A stretch of 64,000 nt of DNA, taken from contig SVMJ01000005.1 of the NCBI GenBank assembly GCA_015067485.1, positions 28,528 to 92,527 on the forward strand. Direction: 5' to 3'. This DNA is from Oscillospiraceae bacterium (GTDB lineage Bacteria > Bacillota > Clostridia > Oscillospirales > JAAYXM01). Numbering within the stretch: position 1 is the stretch's first letter; each line of letters opens with the position of its first letter. Under the pieces are notes generated by a model. The model had not been told where the DNA came from and made no database searches. It worked only from the letters and a program-made list of their open reading frames with translations. Below, piece after piece: positions 9,639-18,189 of this stretch. A program made the position numbers and the translations under genes.

Positions 9639-9666
9639 GCGGTCCCCCTTCCCCTCAAGGGGAAGG
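9621..9666 (+). repeat. palindromic intergenic repeat, copy 2
   Basis: CACCTCATC-CACCGCAAGCGGTCCC-CCTTCCCCTCAAGGGGAAGG; same motif order as copy 1 but inverted. Confidence 0.7.
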
Positions 9667-10090
9667 CAAATCTCAAATAAAAATGAAATAACCCTCAGTC
9701 GGTACGTCTTTCACCCATACACGACTAAGGGTTATTTCTCTGAACTCTTGATATCTAACATCGTTTAACCTCTCTTTCTTTGTATTCAAGCGATCCATCC
9801 GCAAATCCAAACTTCCTGTTTTTCATCATCTTTCTCTTCTTTTCAGTTTCCCTAAACTTCTTCTTTAAGCAAGATACCTTTTATGTGATCGGAAGTTTTT
9901 TGCGCTATGACGTTCGCTTGTCTCGGCCCACCGTCTTCTTGGAGCCTTATCTCTCTTAGAACATCGGTATCACCCTTTCTGATTATAATATACCATAAGG
10001 GTACCACCTTTGCAAGATGGTAATTTGTACAAAATATACTATTGCAAACTGTTCAAAACAGAGATTCTATTGCACTTTGCCCAATTTCTC

Positions 10091-10119
10091 TTGACTCCTT
10101 GTTTTTCATATGCTATACT
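10091..10119 (+). promoter_or_regulatory. strong SigA-like promoter with extended -10
   Basis: TTGACT - 17 bp - (TGC)TATACT. Confidence 0.75.
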
Positions 10120-10125
10120 GATATT

Positions 10126-10258
10126 GTTGGCGCATTGTAAATAAGCGCCATATCAACACAAAATCGATCCGTGTGCGGCACATCTCTAAACTCACCACTC
10201 ATAACTTAAAACTAAACACTAAAAAAGGCTTCGGACTTTCGTCCGAAGCCTTTTTCTT
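10126..10258 (+). ncRNA. candidate ~130-nt small RNA (promoter + terminator, no convincing ORF)
   Basis: Begins just after promoter 10091-10119, contains GGCGCATTGTAAATAAGCGCC hairpin, ends at AAAGGCTTCGGACTTTCGTCCGAAGCCTTTTTC terminator. Confidence 0.4.
10226..10258. terminator. bidirectional terminator between candidate sRNA and the Big_2/peptide operon
   Basis: AAAAAAGGCTTCGGACTTTCGTCCGAAGCCTTTTTC. Confidence 0.85.
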
Positions 10259-10265
10259 TGTTTGC

Positions 10266-10397
10266 TTATACAGCCGGAATGTCCAGGTCGCCGTCGACGC
10301 CCCACATGTCATCCACGAAGTTTTCACTTGTAGTCATGACATCCGCCTGCTGGAACAGGGAAATTTCCAGTTCCGGTACTTCATAAATGTTTTTCAT
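10266..10397 (-). CDS. unlisted 43-aa short ORF ('PELE...DVMTxSxN' type), downstream of Big_2 protein
   Basis: MKNIYEVPELEISLFQQADVMTTSENFVDDMWGVDGDLDIPAV; RBS GGAAGGGAG; paralogous to ORF at 14513-14614. Confidence 0.75.
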   Translation of the reverse strand: MKNIYEVPELEISLFQQADVMTTSENFVDDMWGVDGDLDIPAV

Positions 10398-10415
10398 GTC
10401 TGTAATCTCCCTTCC

Positions 10416-13400
10416 TTAGTTTGCTGCTGCGCAAATGTCGCATTCAGGATTTACCGAGTGGTAAATCTCTGCAGCGCATTCCTTTGCTTCCTGCTTTTCA
10501 CCCTGCTTCGGATTCTTGTGAATTGCTTCCGCAATCGTGAGAATAGAGCGCGGTTCGGAGCAGTTGCCATAAACCACGGTGCCGTCCTTCAAAATCATAT
10601 AAGAACGAGCGATGATTTCACGGCCGTAGTTTGCCGGTGCGATGTTGATCAGAACTGCGGTGTACGAAACACTATCACCGTTGTCTTTATACCATCTTGC
10701 AGCAGTATTCGGGCAGTCTGCAACAGTGTAGCCGTTCAGCTTTGCACCGAGTTTGATGTCATTGGTGGTATATTTGGTTGCGCCGTCGAGTGCCTTTGCC
10801 GGAATCAAAACAGTACCGATTGTCTCCACATCGTCCAAGAGTTCCTTGTCGATGGTGCTAACAAAGCGCAAGCCCATCGGATCATTGTAACGCATGGATG
10901 CACCTGCGGTGGTGGAGATCGCACCGTCGATGAGACGGATCAGGTTGATCGCATCAAGGAAGAAATAACGATCCTTGTAGCCGGTTTCAAGTTCGCCGGT
11001 TTCCGGGTTGGTGTAAGAATCGCTGTTGTAAGCTGCTTCCTTCTTGACCCACAGGACGTATTCTCCTGCTTCGAGAGCCTTGGGTGCAGCAGACATGGAG
11101 ACCATGTTTTCCACGTCGCCTGTCGCACCGCCCCACGGAACGCTTACAAACTTGTTTTCTTCAACAAGAGATTCTTCCATGTATGCCGTCTTAGCAGCCA
11201 TGGTGGTGAGAGCGGTTGCCGGAGCCTTGGAGATATAGAGATCAGCATCTGCGGAGTTTGTGACAGTATCAGAAATCACCTGTGCTGCATAAACGCCGGA
11301 CTTTGCGACATTGACCTTGATCGCGTAGTACTTACCGATCGCAACGACATTCGACCATGTGTAGGAAGAAGCGTTAAGAGACGGAGTACCATCATACTGG
11401 AAGAATTCCCAGTTGCCGTAGCCTTCGGTGCTTTCAGTGGTTGCGTTCAGGAGTGCTGTTGCGCTGTTTGCAACTGCGAAGTCCTGAATTTCGTACTTGC
11501 TGATTTCACCAACGGTAAGGTCGATGGAATCGGACTGACCGTCGATGGTTGCGGTGATGGTAACATTGCCGATCTTGTGGCCGGTTACAACGCCGCCGTT
11601 TACGGTTGCGATGCTATCGTCGGAAGATTCCCAAACGATGTCAGCTTCACGGTAGCCTGCAGATTCCGGATCAAGAACCGGGGTAATGGTTACCGGCTGA
11701 TCGGTACATACCAAAGTGGTATCTGCAGTCAGTTCAATGCCGGTAACCGCAACATCGCCAACTCTGAAGAGCTGCAATGCATCGATGAAGAAGTAACGGT
11801 CATTCTGACCATTTTCGGTTTTATCGGTTTCCGGGTTGACATAGGTTCCGTTGTTCCAGTTATAGGAAGGTTCTGCCTTGATCCAGAGTGCATATTCTTC
11901 GCCTTCGACGAGCGCGAACTGAGTAGTACCAACATGTTCCTGGTTGTGCATGTTGCCAACCGGTCTACCCCAGGTGATGTGGGTAACCTTATTTGCTTCT
12001 ACAAATGCTTCAGCGGTACTTTCGACGCTTGCCTTGGTGAGATAAACATCACCGTCAGCAGAAGAACTCCAAACGTCCATGATTGCCTTTGCAGTGTACA
12101 TGCCGGATTCTTTTGCGGTAAACTTGATTGCATAGTATCCGGAGACGTAAATTACATCGGTCGGGTTATAATCTGCGCCAATGTAGACAACCGGGGTAGC
12201 ACTGTAGGAATGCACGGTCCAATCACCGTAATTTGCAGTGGAAACACCTTTTTCTGTGTTTGCAGTTTCCAGAATGCTCGCGCTCTGACCATTTGTAGTA
12301 ATGGTTTTACTGTCGATGACATAGTCCTGAATTTCGAAGTCGTACTTCTTTTCGCCAACCACTACTGTAACAGAGTCGAACTTGCCGCCTGCAGTTGCAG
12401 TGATGGTTGCAGTACCAGCCTTGACCGCGGTAAGAATCCCGGTTTCTTCATCGAAGGATACAGCATCGCCCTGGACAGACCATACAGCATCTTCAACCGC
12501 CGGTTCAACGGTTGCGGAAAGAGTGCAAGTATCGCCAACAATCATGGACTGACCGTCTTCCACGCCGGAAATGGTAACATTGGAAACCAAAAGTTCACGA
12601 ATCTTATAGAGTTCCAATGCGTCTGCAAAGAAATAACGGTCACCGTTACCGTTGATGAGATCGCCGGTGTCGGGTTCATAATGGCCATACTTATTGGTGG
12701 CATTAGCAAATTCTTCATATTTGGTATAGGAAGATTCCTTTTTCAGCCACAGAGTATATTCCTGACCTGCAATCAAATCAAGTTCAGTATGTCCGCCAAA
12801 TTCCACGTCGGCGGTATTGCCCATGCGCTTACCCCAATCGATGTGAGCAACCTTATTCTCTTCTACGAATGCCTGCGCACTGGTGGTTTTCACACCATCA
12901 ATCTTCGCCGGGGTGAAATAAACATCACCGCCAGCAGACGAATTCCAAACGTCCATAATTGCATTCAAGCCATATACGCCGGTTTCCTGTGCAGTGAAAC
13001 TGATTGCATAGTATCCGACGACCTCAATTACATCGGTCGGGTTATAAGCTGCGCCAGTGTAGAAATCCGGGGTGTCACTGTAGGAATGTACGGTCCAATC
13101 ACCGTAGTTTGCAGTAGAAACACCTATTTCTGTGTTTGCAGTCTGCAGAATGGGCAGATCTTTGCCGTTTTCAACTTTACCATTTTCAACGACATAGTCC
13201 TGAATTTCAAAGGTTTGCTTCAGGGTGCCGCCAACGATTACGCTAACGGAAGCAGATTTTCCGGCACAAGTTGCGGTGATAGTTGCAACACCGTCAGCAA
13301 CCGCGGTAACAACGCCACCGTCTACGGTTGCAACTTCGTTATCGGAAGACTTCCAAGTAACATCCATGTTTGCTGCACTTGCCGGAATGACATTTGCAGT

Positions 13401-14096
13401 AAGGTTCATGGTATCGCCGGCTTCCAAACGGGATTCAGCACCGGTGAGATAAATACCGATTCCGCCAGCCTTGTAGAGATTCAAGGTGTCGAGCGGAACA
13501 AATGCCTGGCCTAAATCGCCATTCGGATCGTCCTGAACAAACCAAAGATGGTAGAACCCTTCAGCCAACGCAACTTCTTTAGTCGAAGTTGCCTTATGCC
13601 CGGTTACAACAGTTGCACTGTCCATATCCGGGATGTCAATCAAAAGGTTCTCAGCCTTTTCTGCTTCTGCCAATGTCAAAACAGAGTCATCAGTGAGATA
13701 GAAATGTGCGGTAGTGTTACGGTTCTGATTCATCGAGTCAAAGATGACTTCCGGAGTATATACACCGCTCTCATCTACACGGATGACGAAGAGCATTGCA
13801 GACTTCGCTGTATACCCATCCAACAAATAGAAAAGCGGTTCGCTACCAGCTACTGAAGCATAGGTGAATTTTTTTCCTGTTACGGTGGATGGAGTAACAT
13901 AATCACTACCTGCTGCTTGCCAATTCAGGTCGGTACTGTACTGGAATACAGTTTCGCTGGATGCTGCAGCCGCTGCCTTGAACTTATAGCTTAGGGTCGG
14001 CTCGGTTGTTGCTGCGCTTGCAGAGAGCATACCGACAGGCAGAAGACTGACGAGCATGCAGACAGCAAGCAAAAGGGATAAAATGCGTTTTTTCAT
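10416..14096 (-). CDS. large secreted protein with repeated ~150-aa modules, Big_2 Ig-like domains and a conserved C-terminal domain
   Basis: Signal peptide MKKRILSLLLAVCMLVSLLPVGMLSASAA; Big_2-like VTWKSSDNEVATVDGGVVTAVADGVATITATCAGKSASVSV repeated; C-terminal GASMRYNDPMGLRFVSTIDKELL. Confidence 0.85.
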   Translation of the reverse strand: MKKRILSLLLAVCMLVSLLPVGMLSASAATTEPTLSYKFKAAAAASSETVFQYSTDLNWQAAGSDYVTPSTVTGKKFTYASVAGSEPLFYLLDGYTAKSAMLFVIRVDESGVYTPEVIFDSMNQNRNTTAHFYLTDDSVLTLAEAEKAENLLIDIPDMDSATVVTGHKATSTKEVALAEGFYHLWFVQDDPNGDLGQAFVPLDTLNLYKAGGIGIYLTGAESRLEAGDTMNLTANVIPASAANMDVTWKSSDNEVATVDGGVVTAVADGVATITATCAGKSASVSVIVGGTLKQTFEIQDYVVENGKVENGKDLPILQTANTEIGVSTANYGDWTVHSYSDTPDFYTGAAYNPTDVIEVVGYYAISFTAQETGVYGLNAIMDVWNSSAGGDVYFTPAKIDGVKTTSAQAFVEENKVAHIDWGKRMGNTADVEFGGHTELDLIAGQEYTLWLKKESSYTKYEEFANATNKYGHYEPDTGDLINGNGDRYFFADALELYKIRELLVSNVTISGVEDGQSMIVGDTCTLSATVEPAVEDAVWSVQGDAVSFDEETGILTAVKAGTATITATAGGKFDSVTVVVGEKKYDFEIQDYVIDSKTITTNGQSASILETANTEKGVSTANYGDWTVHSYSATPVVYIGADYNPTDVIYVSGYYAIKFTAKESGMYTAKAIMDVWSSSADGDVYLTKASVESTAEAFVEANKVTHITWGRPVGNMHNQEHVGTTQFALVEGEEYALWIKAEPSYNWNNGTYVNPETDKTENGQNDRYFFIDALQLFRVGDVAVTGIELTADTTLVCTDQPVTITPVLDPESAGYREADIVWESSDDSIATVNGGVVTGHKIGNVTITATIDGQSDSIDLTVGEISKYEIQDFAVANSATALLNATTESTEGYGNWEFFQYDGTPSLNASSYTWSNVVAIGKYYAIKVNVAKSGVYAAQVISDTVTNSADADLYISKAPATALTTMAAKTAYMEESLVEENKFVSVPWGGATGDVENMVSMSAAPKALEAGEYVLWVKKEAAYNSDSYTNPETGELETGYKDRYFFLDAINLIRLIDGAISTTAGASMRYNDPMGLRFVSTIDKELLDDVETIGTVLIPAKALDGATKYTTNDIKLGAKLNGYTVADCPNTAARWYKDNGDSVSYTAVLINIAPANYGREIIARSYMILKDGTVVYGNCSEPRSILTIAEAIHKNPKQGEKQEAKECAAEIYHSVNPECDICAAAN

Positions 14097-14152
14097 TGTC
14101 TTGTTTCCTCCTTTGAAATTTTATAATAAGGTATAATAAGACACTACTAGAA

Positions 14153-14180
14153 ATTATAGCAGACGCTCCAAAAAAATCAA
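14153..14180 (-). promoter_or_regulatory. SigA-like promoter of the 1226-aa gene
   Basis: Minus strand TTGATT - 16 bp - TATAAT. Confidence 0.6.
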
Positions 14181-14294
14181 GTACTTTTTTCGTTTTTTTG
14201 AATTTTTTTCTTTTTTCATAGGAAATACATCCGACGAGCCCTTATGGCCCCTGTGTTTTGGTAACATTCAACAAAAAAAGGCGTCGAACCGAAG

Positions 14295-14455
14295 AAATGA
14301 TGTTTCAAGCATTGCTTGAAATGATGTTGCTTTGCAATGAGGCATTTGTCCTCGCCAAATATGATGTTCTGTTTGCCCATAAACATTTGCGCAGCAAACA
14401 TCATTACGTAGTACCATCATTTCTGCAAGAAACATCATTTGCCCGCAAGGCAAAC
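14295..14455. repeat. array of short hairpins delimited by ATGATGTT / AACATCATT
   Basis: AATGATG-TTTCAAGCATTGCTTGAAA-TGATGTTGCTTTGCAA... and mirrored ...TTTGCGCAGCAAA-CATCATT...TTTCTGCAAGAAACATCATTTGCCCGCAAGGCAAA. Confidence 0.7.
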
Positions 14456-14471
14456 AGAGTTCCACAAAACA

Positions 14472-14506
14472 AAAAGGCACGGAACCGAAGTTCCGTGCCT
14501 TTCGTT
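14472..14506. terminator. terminator of second Big_2/peptide operon
   Basis: AAAAAGGCACGGAACCGAAGTTCCGTGCCTTTCG. Confidence 0.8.
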
Positions 14507-14512
14507 TTGTGG

Positions 14513-14614
14513 TTATGCCCAGGGATATTCCTGGAGATTATCACTTTCGGTCATGACGTCTTCAGCAGTGAAGACCACGACTTCGAGTTCCGGTGCGTTG
14601 TATTCCTTATTCAT
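14513..14614 (-). CDS. unlisted 33-aa short ORF, paralogue of 10266-10397
   Basis: MNKEYNAPELEVVVFTAEDVMTESDNLQEYPWA; RBS AAGGAGGACC; directly downstream of Big_2 gene. Confidence 0.75.
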   Translation of the reverse strand: MNKEYNAPELEVVVFTAEDVMTESDNLQEYPWA

Positions 14615-14626
14615 TGTTGGTCCTCC

Positions 14627-15559
14627 TTACTGTGCGTTTGCGATGATCGCTTCGAATGTTGCTTTTTCCTGTGCAGTTGCGTTCGGGTTTTCAAGACCGA
14701 GTTCTGCGACTCGGTAGATGGAACGGGCTGTGGTATTGCCATAGATGTAGGAACCGTCAGAGAGTTTTGCATAAGCACGTGCAGTGATCTCTGTCTTATA
14801 CGCGGAGTACGGGATATTGTAGAGAACCGCGGTGAACTGGTATGCACTATCGGTTACCTTGTAGAGCTTTTCAGCCGGAACGATCGCTACACTTTCAGTT
14901 TCGCTGCTCAATTCTTCATCACCGAGCATAGCAGTCGGGATCAGCATTGTGCCGTATTCGACAACATCTTCTGCCAAGGACTTCGGAATGCTGGAGATGA
15001 AGCGGATACCCATCGGTTCTTCGATACGAACTGCCGCACCGTCAACGGTTGCGAGTTCGCCGAGCATATAGAGTTGGAGCGAATCAATGACCAGGTAACG
15101 GTCATAATTGCCGCTTCCGGTTTCATTGGTTTCCGGGTTAACATAAGAGCCGCCGGAATAAGACGCATTACAGACGAAGGTTACCGTATAGTCGCCTGCG
15201 GTGAGCAAGACTGCGTCGCCAAGAACGGAAAGGTCATCAGCCTTTGCGGTTGCCCACGGGATGCTGACCAAGTCGATCTGATCGGTGGTTTTCTTCTTAG
15301 TGATGAAGACTTCACCGTCTGCGGAAGAAGGCCAAGCATCATAGGTCATCTGAGCGCGGTAGAGTCCGGTTTTCGCGATCGAAACGTCAATGGAGAAATA
15401 CTTTCCGTTACCGGAGAGATAGATCTGTCCGTTGTAGTGGAAACCTGCGTTACGGGAACCGGTATATGCCCAACCACCGAAGTCTTTGGTATCTTCTGCG
15501 GTTACACCTGCATTGTTATCGAACGCTGTCGTGAGAGAATCGTAATATGCTTCGATCTG
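14627..15559 (-). pseudogene. C-terminal part of Big_2-type secreted protein, in frame with 15560-16519 but separated by TAG
   Basis: Same frame continues after TAG: QIEAYYDSLTTAFDNNAGVTAEDTKDFGGWAYTGSRNAGFHYNGQIYLSGNGKYFSIDVSIAKTGLYRAQMTYDAWPSSADGEVF...; C-terminal domain VRIEEPMGIRFISSIPKSLAEDV matches the paralogue. Confidence 0.75.
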
Positions 15560-16519
15560 CTAGTCATTTGCTTTTTCCGCAACGGTGATGACAACCGAGT
15601 CGGTCAAATCGCCAACGGTTGCGGTAACAGTCGCAAAACCGATTCCGACTGCCTCGATGACACCGTTTTCAACAGTAACAACAGATGCATCGGAAGTGGA
15701 CCATTCAGCTGACTGATATGCTGCTGCCGCCGGAAGGATTGCTGCCGAGAGTTCTGCGGTAACACCGACTTCGAGAATCCCGGTCGGAGCGTTTTCGATC
15801 ACAACAGATTCTGCCGGAACTTCGCCGACTTTGTAGAGATTGAGTTTGTCCATGCAGAAATAACGATCACGACTACCCAAAGTCCAGCCTTCCGCATTGG
15901 TGAGAACGCCATCGACGTAATCGGGCTTCTTTGCCGGAATCGGTTCACCCGGAGCAACGTGATAGTCTTCAGTTCTGCCGGTTTCCGGATTTACGTTTGC
16001 GGTACGGCACCAGGAAGCATTCGCCTTAAAGTAGATGGTATATTCACCTTCGGCGAGTTGGAAGTCCTCTGCACTTTCCGCAACAATACCCAATGCATCT
16101 GCATCTGCCCACGGAATGTCAACAATCTTATACCGATCATCGATTGCGTTGTTAGTACCGTACGGAGCGATATAGACTGCTGCGTCTGCAGAAGTGGTAG
16201 TGGTATCATAAATCATTTCTGCACGGTAGAGACCCGGTTCGTTGATGGTAACGTTGACACCATAGTAACCGTTTCCCATATAGATCTTGCCACTGTAGGA
16301 CACGCCCGCACTACGAGCGCCGGTGAAAGACCATGCACCATAATCTGCAGTCTGTTCCTTAGAGATGCTGTTGTTCAAAGAACTGATGCTATTGTCAGCA
16401 GCATAGTCTTTGATTTGGATGCTGTAATCGGGAGTTGCATCTGCCGCGACACCGACGACCGGCAAGAGACTTACCAGCATGCAAACCGCAATTACGAGAG
16501 ATAATACGCGCTTTTTCAT
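15560..16519 (-). CDS. N-terminal part of Big_2-type secreted protein (ends at in-frame TAG 15562-15560)
   Basis: Signal peptide MKKRVLSLVIAVCMLVSLLPVVGVAA; Big_2 domain YQSAEWSTSDASVVTVENGVIEAVGIGFATVTATVGDLTDSVVITVAEKAND*. Confidence 0.8.
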   Translation of the reverse strand: MKKRVLSLVIAVCMLVSLLPVVGVAADATPDYSIQIKDYAADNSISSLNNSISKEQTADYGAWSFTGARSAGVSYSGKIYMGNGYYGVNVTINEPGLYRAEMIYDTTTTSADAAVYIAPYGTNNAIDDRYKIVDIPWADADALGIVAESAEDFQLAEGEYTIYFKANASWCRTANVNPETGRTEDYHVAPGEPIPAKKPDYVDGVLTNAEGWTLGSRDRYFCMDKLNLYKVGEVPAESVVIENAPTGILEVGVTAELSAAILPAAAAYQSAEWSTSDASVVTVENGVIEAVGIGFATVTATVGDLTDSVVITVAEKAND

Positions 16520-16629
16520 TGTTTTTTCTCCTCCTTATGATAAATCTTAGGGATTTATTTGTACATTGTAGCACAATTTTCCATGATTTACAATAGGAAA
16601 AACAATTATTTCAGTCGGAAAATTATTGT

Positions 16630-17847
16630 TTAGCGGATGCCGTATTTCTCGATGATGTAGTCCATGTCCTTATCGCCGCGACCGGAGAGACAGATGAGGA
16701 CCGAGCCTTTGCCCATTTCGCGTGCAAGTTTGAGTGCGTATGCCACCGCGTGCGAACTTTCGATCGCGGGGATGATGCCTTCCAGACGGGAGAGTTTGAA
16801 GAACGCATCGATGGTCTCTTCGTCGTCCGCGACGTCGTAGTGGACACGACCAACTTCATTTAAGAACGCGTGTTCAGGACCGGAAGACGGATAGTCAAGA
16901 CCCGATGCCACCGAGTAGACGGGTGCGGGTTCGCCGTTTTCGTCTTTGAGCATGATGCTGTTAAAGCCGTGCATGATGCCCTCGGTGCCGTATTTGAGAC
17001 TTGCGGCGTGGTCGCCGAGTTTGGGACCGCGACCGAGCGGTTCAACACCGTAGATCTCGACCGGGTCGTTTAAGAAGCCCGAGAAAAAGCCCATTGCATT
17101 GGAGCCGCCGCCCACGCAAGCGACGATCGCATCCGGGAGTTCCCCTGTCATGGACAGGAACTGCTCACGCGCTTCGATGCCGACCACGCTTTGGAAATCG
17201 CGCACCATCATGGGGAACGGGTGCGGACCAAGCACCGAGCCGATGCAGTAGATGCTGTTGTGGTAATCTTTGGTGTATGCATCGAATGCGGCATCGACCG
17301 CTTCTTTGAGCGTTGCAAGACCGTGGGTAACTTCGATGACGTTTGCGCCCAGGATCTTCATGCGTGCGACGTTGGGTGCTTGTTTTTTGATATCGACCGC
17401 GCCCATGTAGATATCGCACTCCAAACCGAAGTAGGCTGCGGCGGTCGCGAGTGCGACGCCGTGCTGACCTGCACCGGTTTCTGCGATGAGTTTCTTCTTG
17501 CCCATGTACTTTGCGAGCAGGGCTTCGCCCATGCAATGATTGAGTTTATGTGCGCCGGTGTGGTTTAAGTCTTCACGCTTGACATAGAGCTGGACGTTTC
17601 CGATCGTGCCCGAGAGACGCTCGAGATAGGAAATCGGAGTGGGACGGCCTTGGAATTCGCGGCGGATCTTACGCAGTTCGCCAATAAATTTGCTGGATTT
17701 GCAGATGGTAAAATACGCATCGGTGATCTCGTTCATCGCTTTTTGGAGTTCGTCCGACACAAACGAGCCGCCGTATTTGCCGAAGTAGCCGTTTGCATCC
17801 GGGTATTGTTTTAAGTAGTTATCAAAATTCATGCCGTTGTAGTTCAT
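16630..17847 (-). CDS. trpB: tryptophan synthase beta chain
   Basis: [84 protein letters not shown]. Confidence 0.95.
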   Translation of the reverse strand: MNYNGMNFDNYLKQYPDANGYFGKYGGSFVSDELQKAMNEITDAYFTICKSSKFIGELRKIRREFQGRPTPISYLERLSGTIGNVQLYVKREDLNHTGAHKLNHCMGEALLAKYMGKKKLIAETGAGQHGVALATAAAYFGLECDIYMGAVDIKKQAPNVARMKILGANVIEVTHGLATLKEAVDAAFDAYTKDYHNSIYCIGSVLGPHPFPMMVRDFQSVVGIEAREQFLSMTGELPDAIVACVGGGSNAMGFFSGFLNDPVEIYGVEPLGRGPKLGDHAASLKYGTEGIMHGFNSIMLKDENGEPAPVYSVASGLDYPSSGPEHAFLNEVGRVHYDVADDEETIDAFFKLSRLEGIIPAIESSHAVAYALKLAREMGKGSVLICLSGRGDKDMDYIIEKYGIR

Positions 17848-17874
17848 AATAGTTACCTCCTAACAGAATAAAAA

Positions 17875-18155
17875 ACGCCCTCAGCAGAAATGAATTACGA
17901 CTTCTGCCAAGGACGAATCAAACAAAATCCGCGGTGCCACCTTGGTTCATGGAGACCATGCACTTACAGGATACCAACATATCCGTGGCAACTAACGCAT
18001 GCCCACGCGTCGCAGAATACTCGGTTTTTCACCTTTGACTGCGCCCTCAGCGGCCCATTTGACGACTTGTTTCTTACCCGACTCTCAGCTACGCGGGCTC
18101 TCTGGAAAGGCATGATCGCCGTTATTTCCGCTTCAACGGTTTTTCGATATTAAGT
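17875..18155 (-). promoter_or_regulatory. T-box leader with terminator upstream of trpB
   Basis: Minus strand AAGGTGGCACCGCGG T-box motif, AGAGAGCCCGCGTAGCTGAGAG in stem I region, terminator CCTTGGCAGAA...TTTCTGCTGAGGGCGTTTTTT. Confidence 0.9.
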
Positions 18156-18189
18156 TCATGATACACCACGAATCCGCGCTTGTCAAGAA

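Noticed and set aside
9670-10020. Possible decayed minus-strand gene (GDTDVLREIRLQEDGGPRQANVIAQKTSDHIKGILLKEEV* and RLNTKKERLNDVRYQEFREITLSRVWVKDVPTEGYFIFI*)
   Set aside because: Protein-like stretches in different frames but no start or recognised family; only noted as a possible relic.
10173-13514. 1113-aa plus-strand ORF antisense to the Big_2 gene
   Set aside because: Cys/Phe/Arg-rich composition typical of a shadow ORF; the minus frame has a signal peptide, RBS, promoter and recognisable domains. Same reasoning for 14258-15712 (484 aa).
15540-15575. Genome-wide TAG recoding or pyrrolysine
   Set aside because: No PylRS/tRNA-Pyl seen, and most genes in the window use conventional stops in the expected places; a local nonsense change is simpler.
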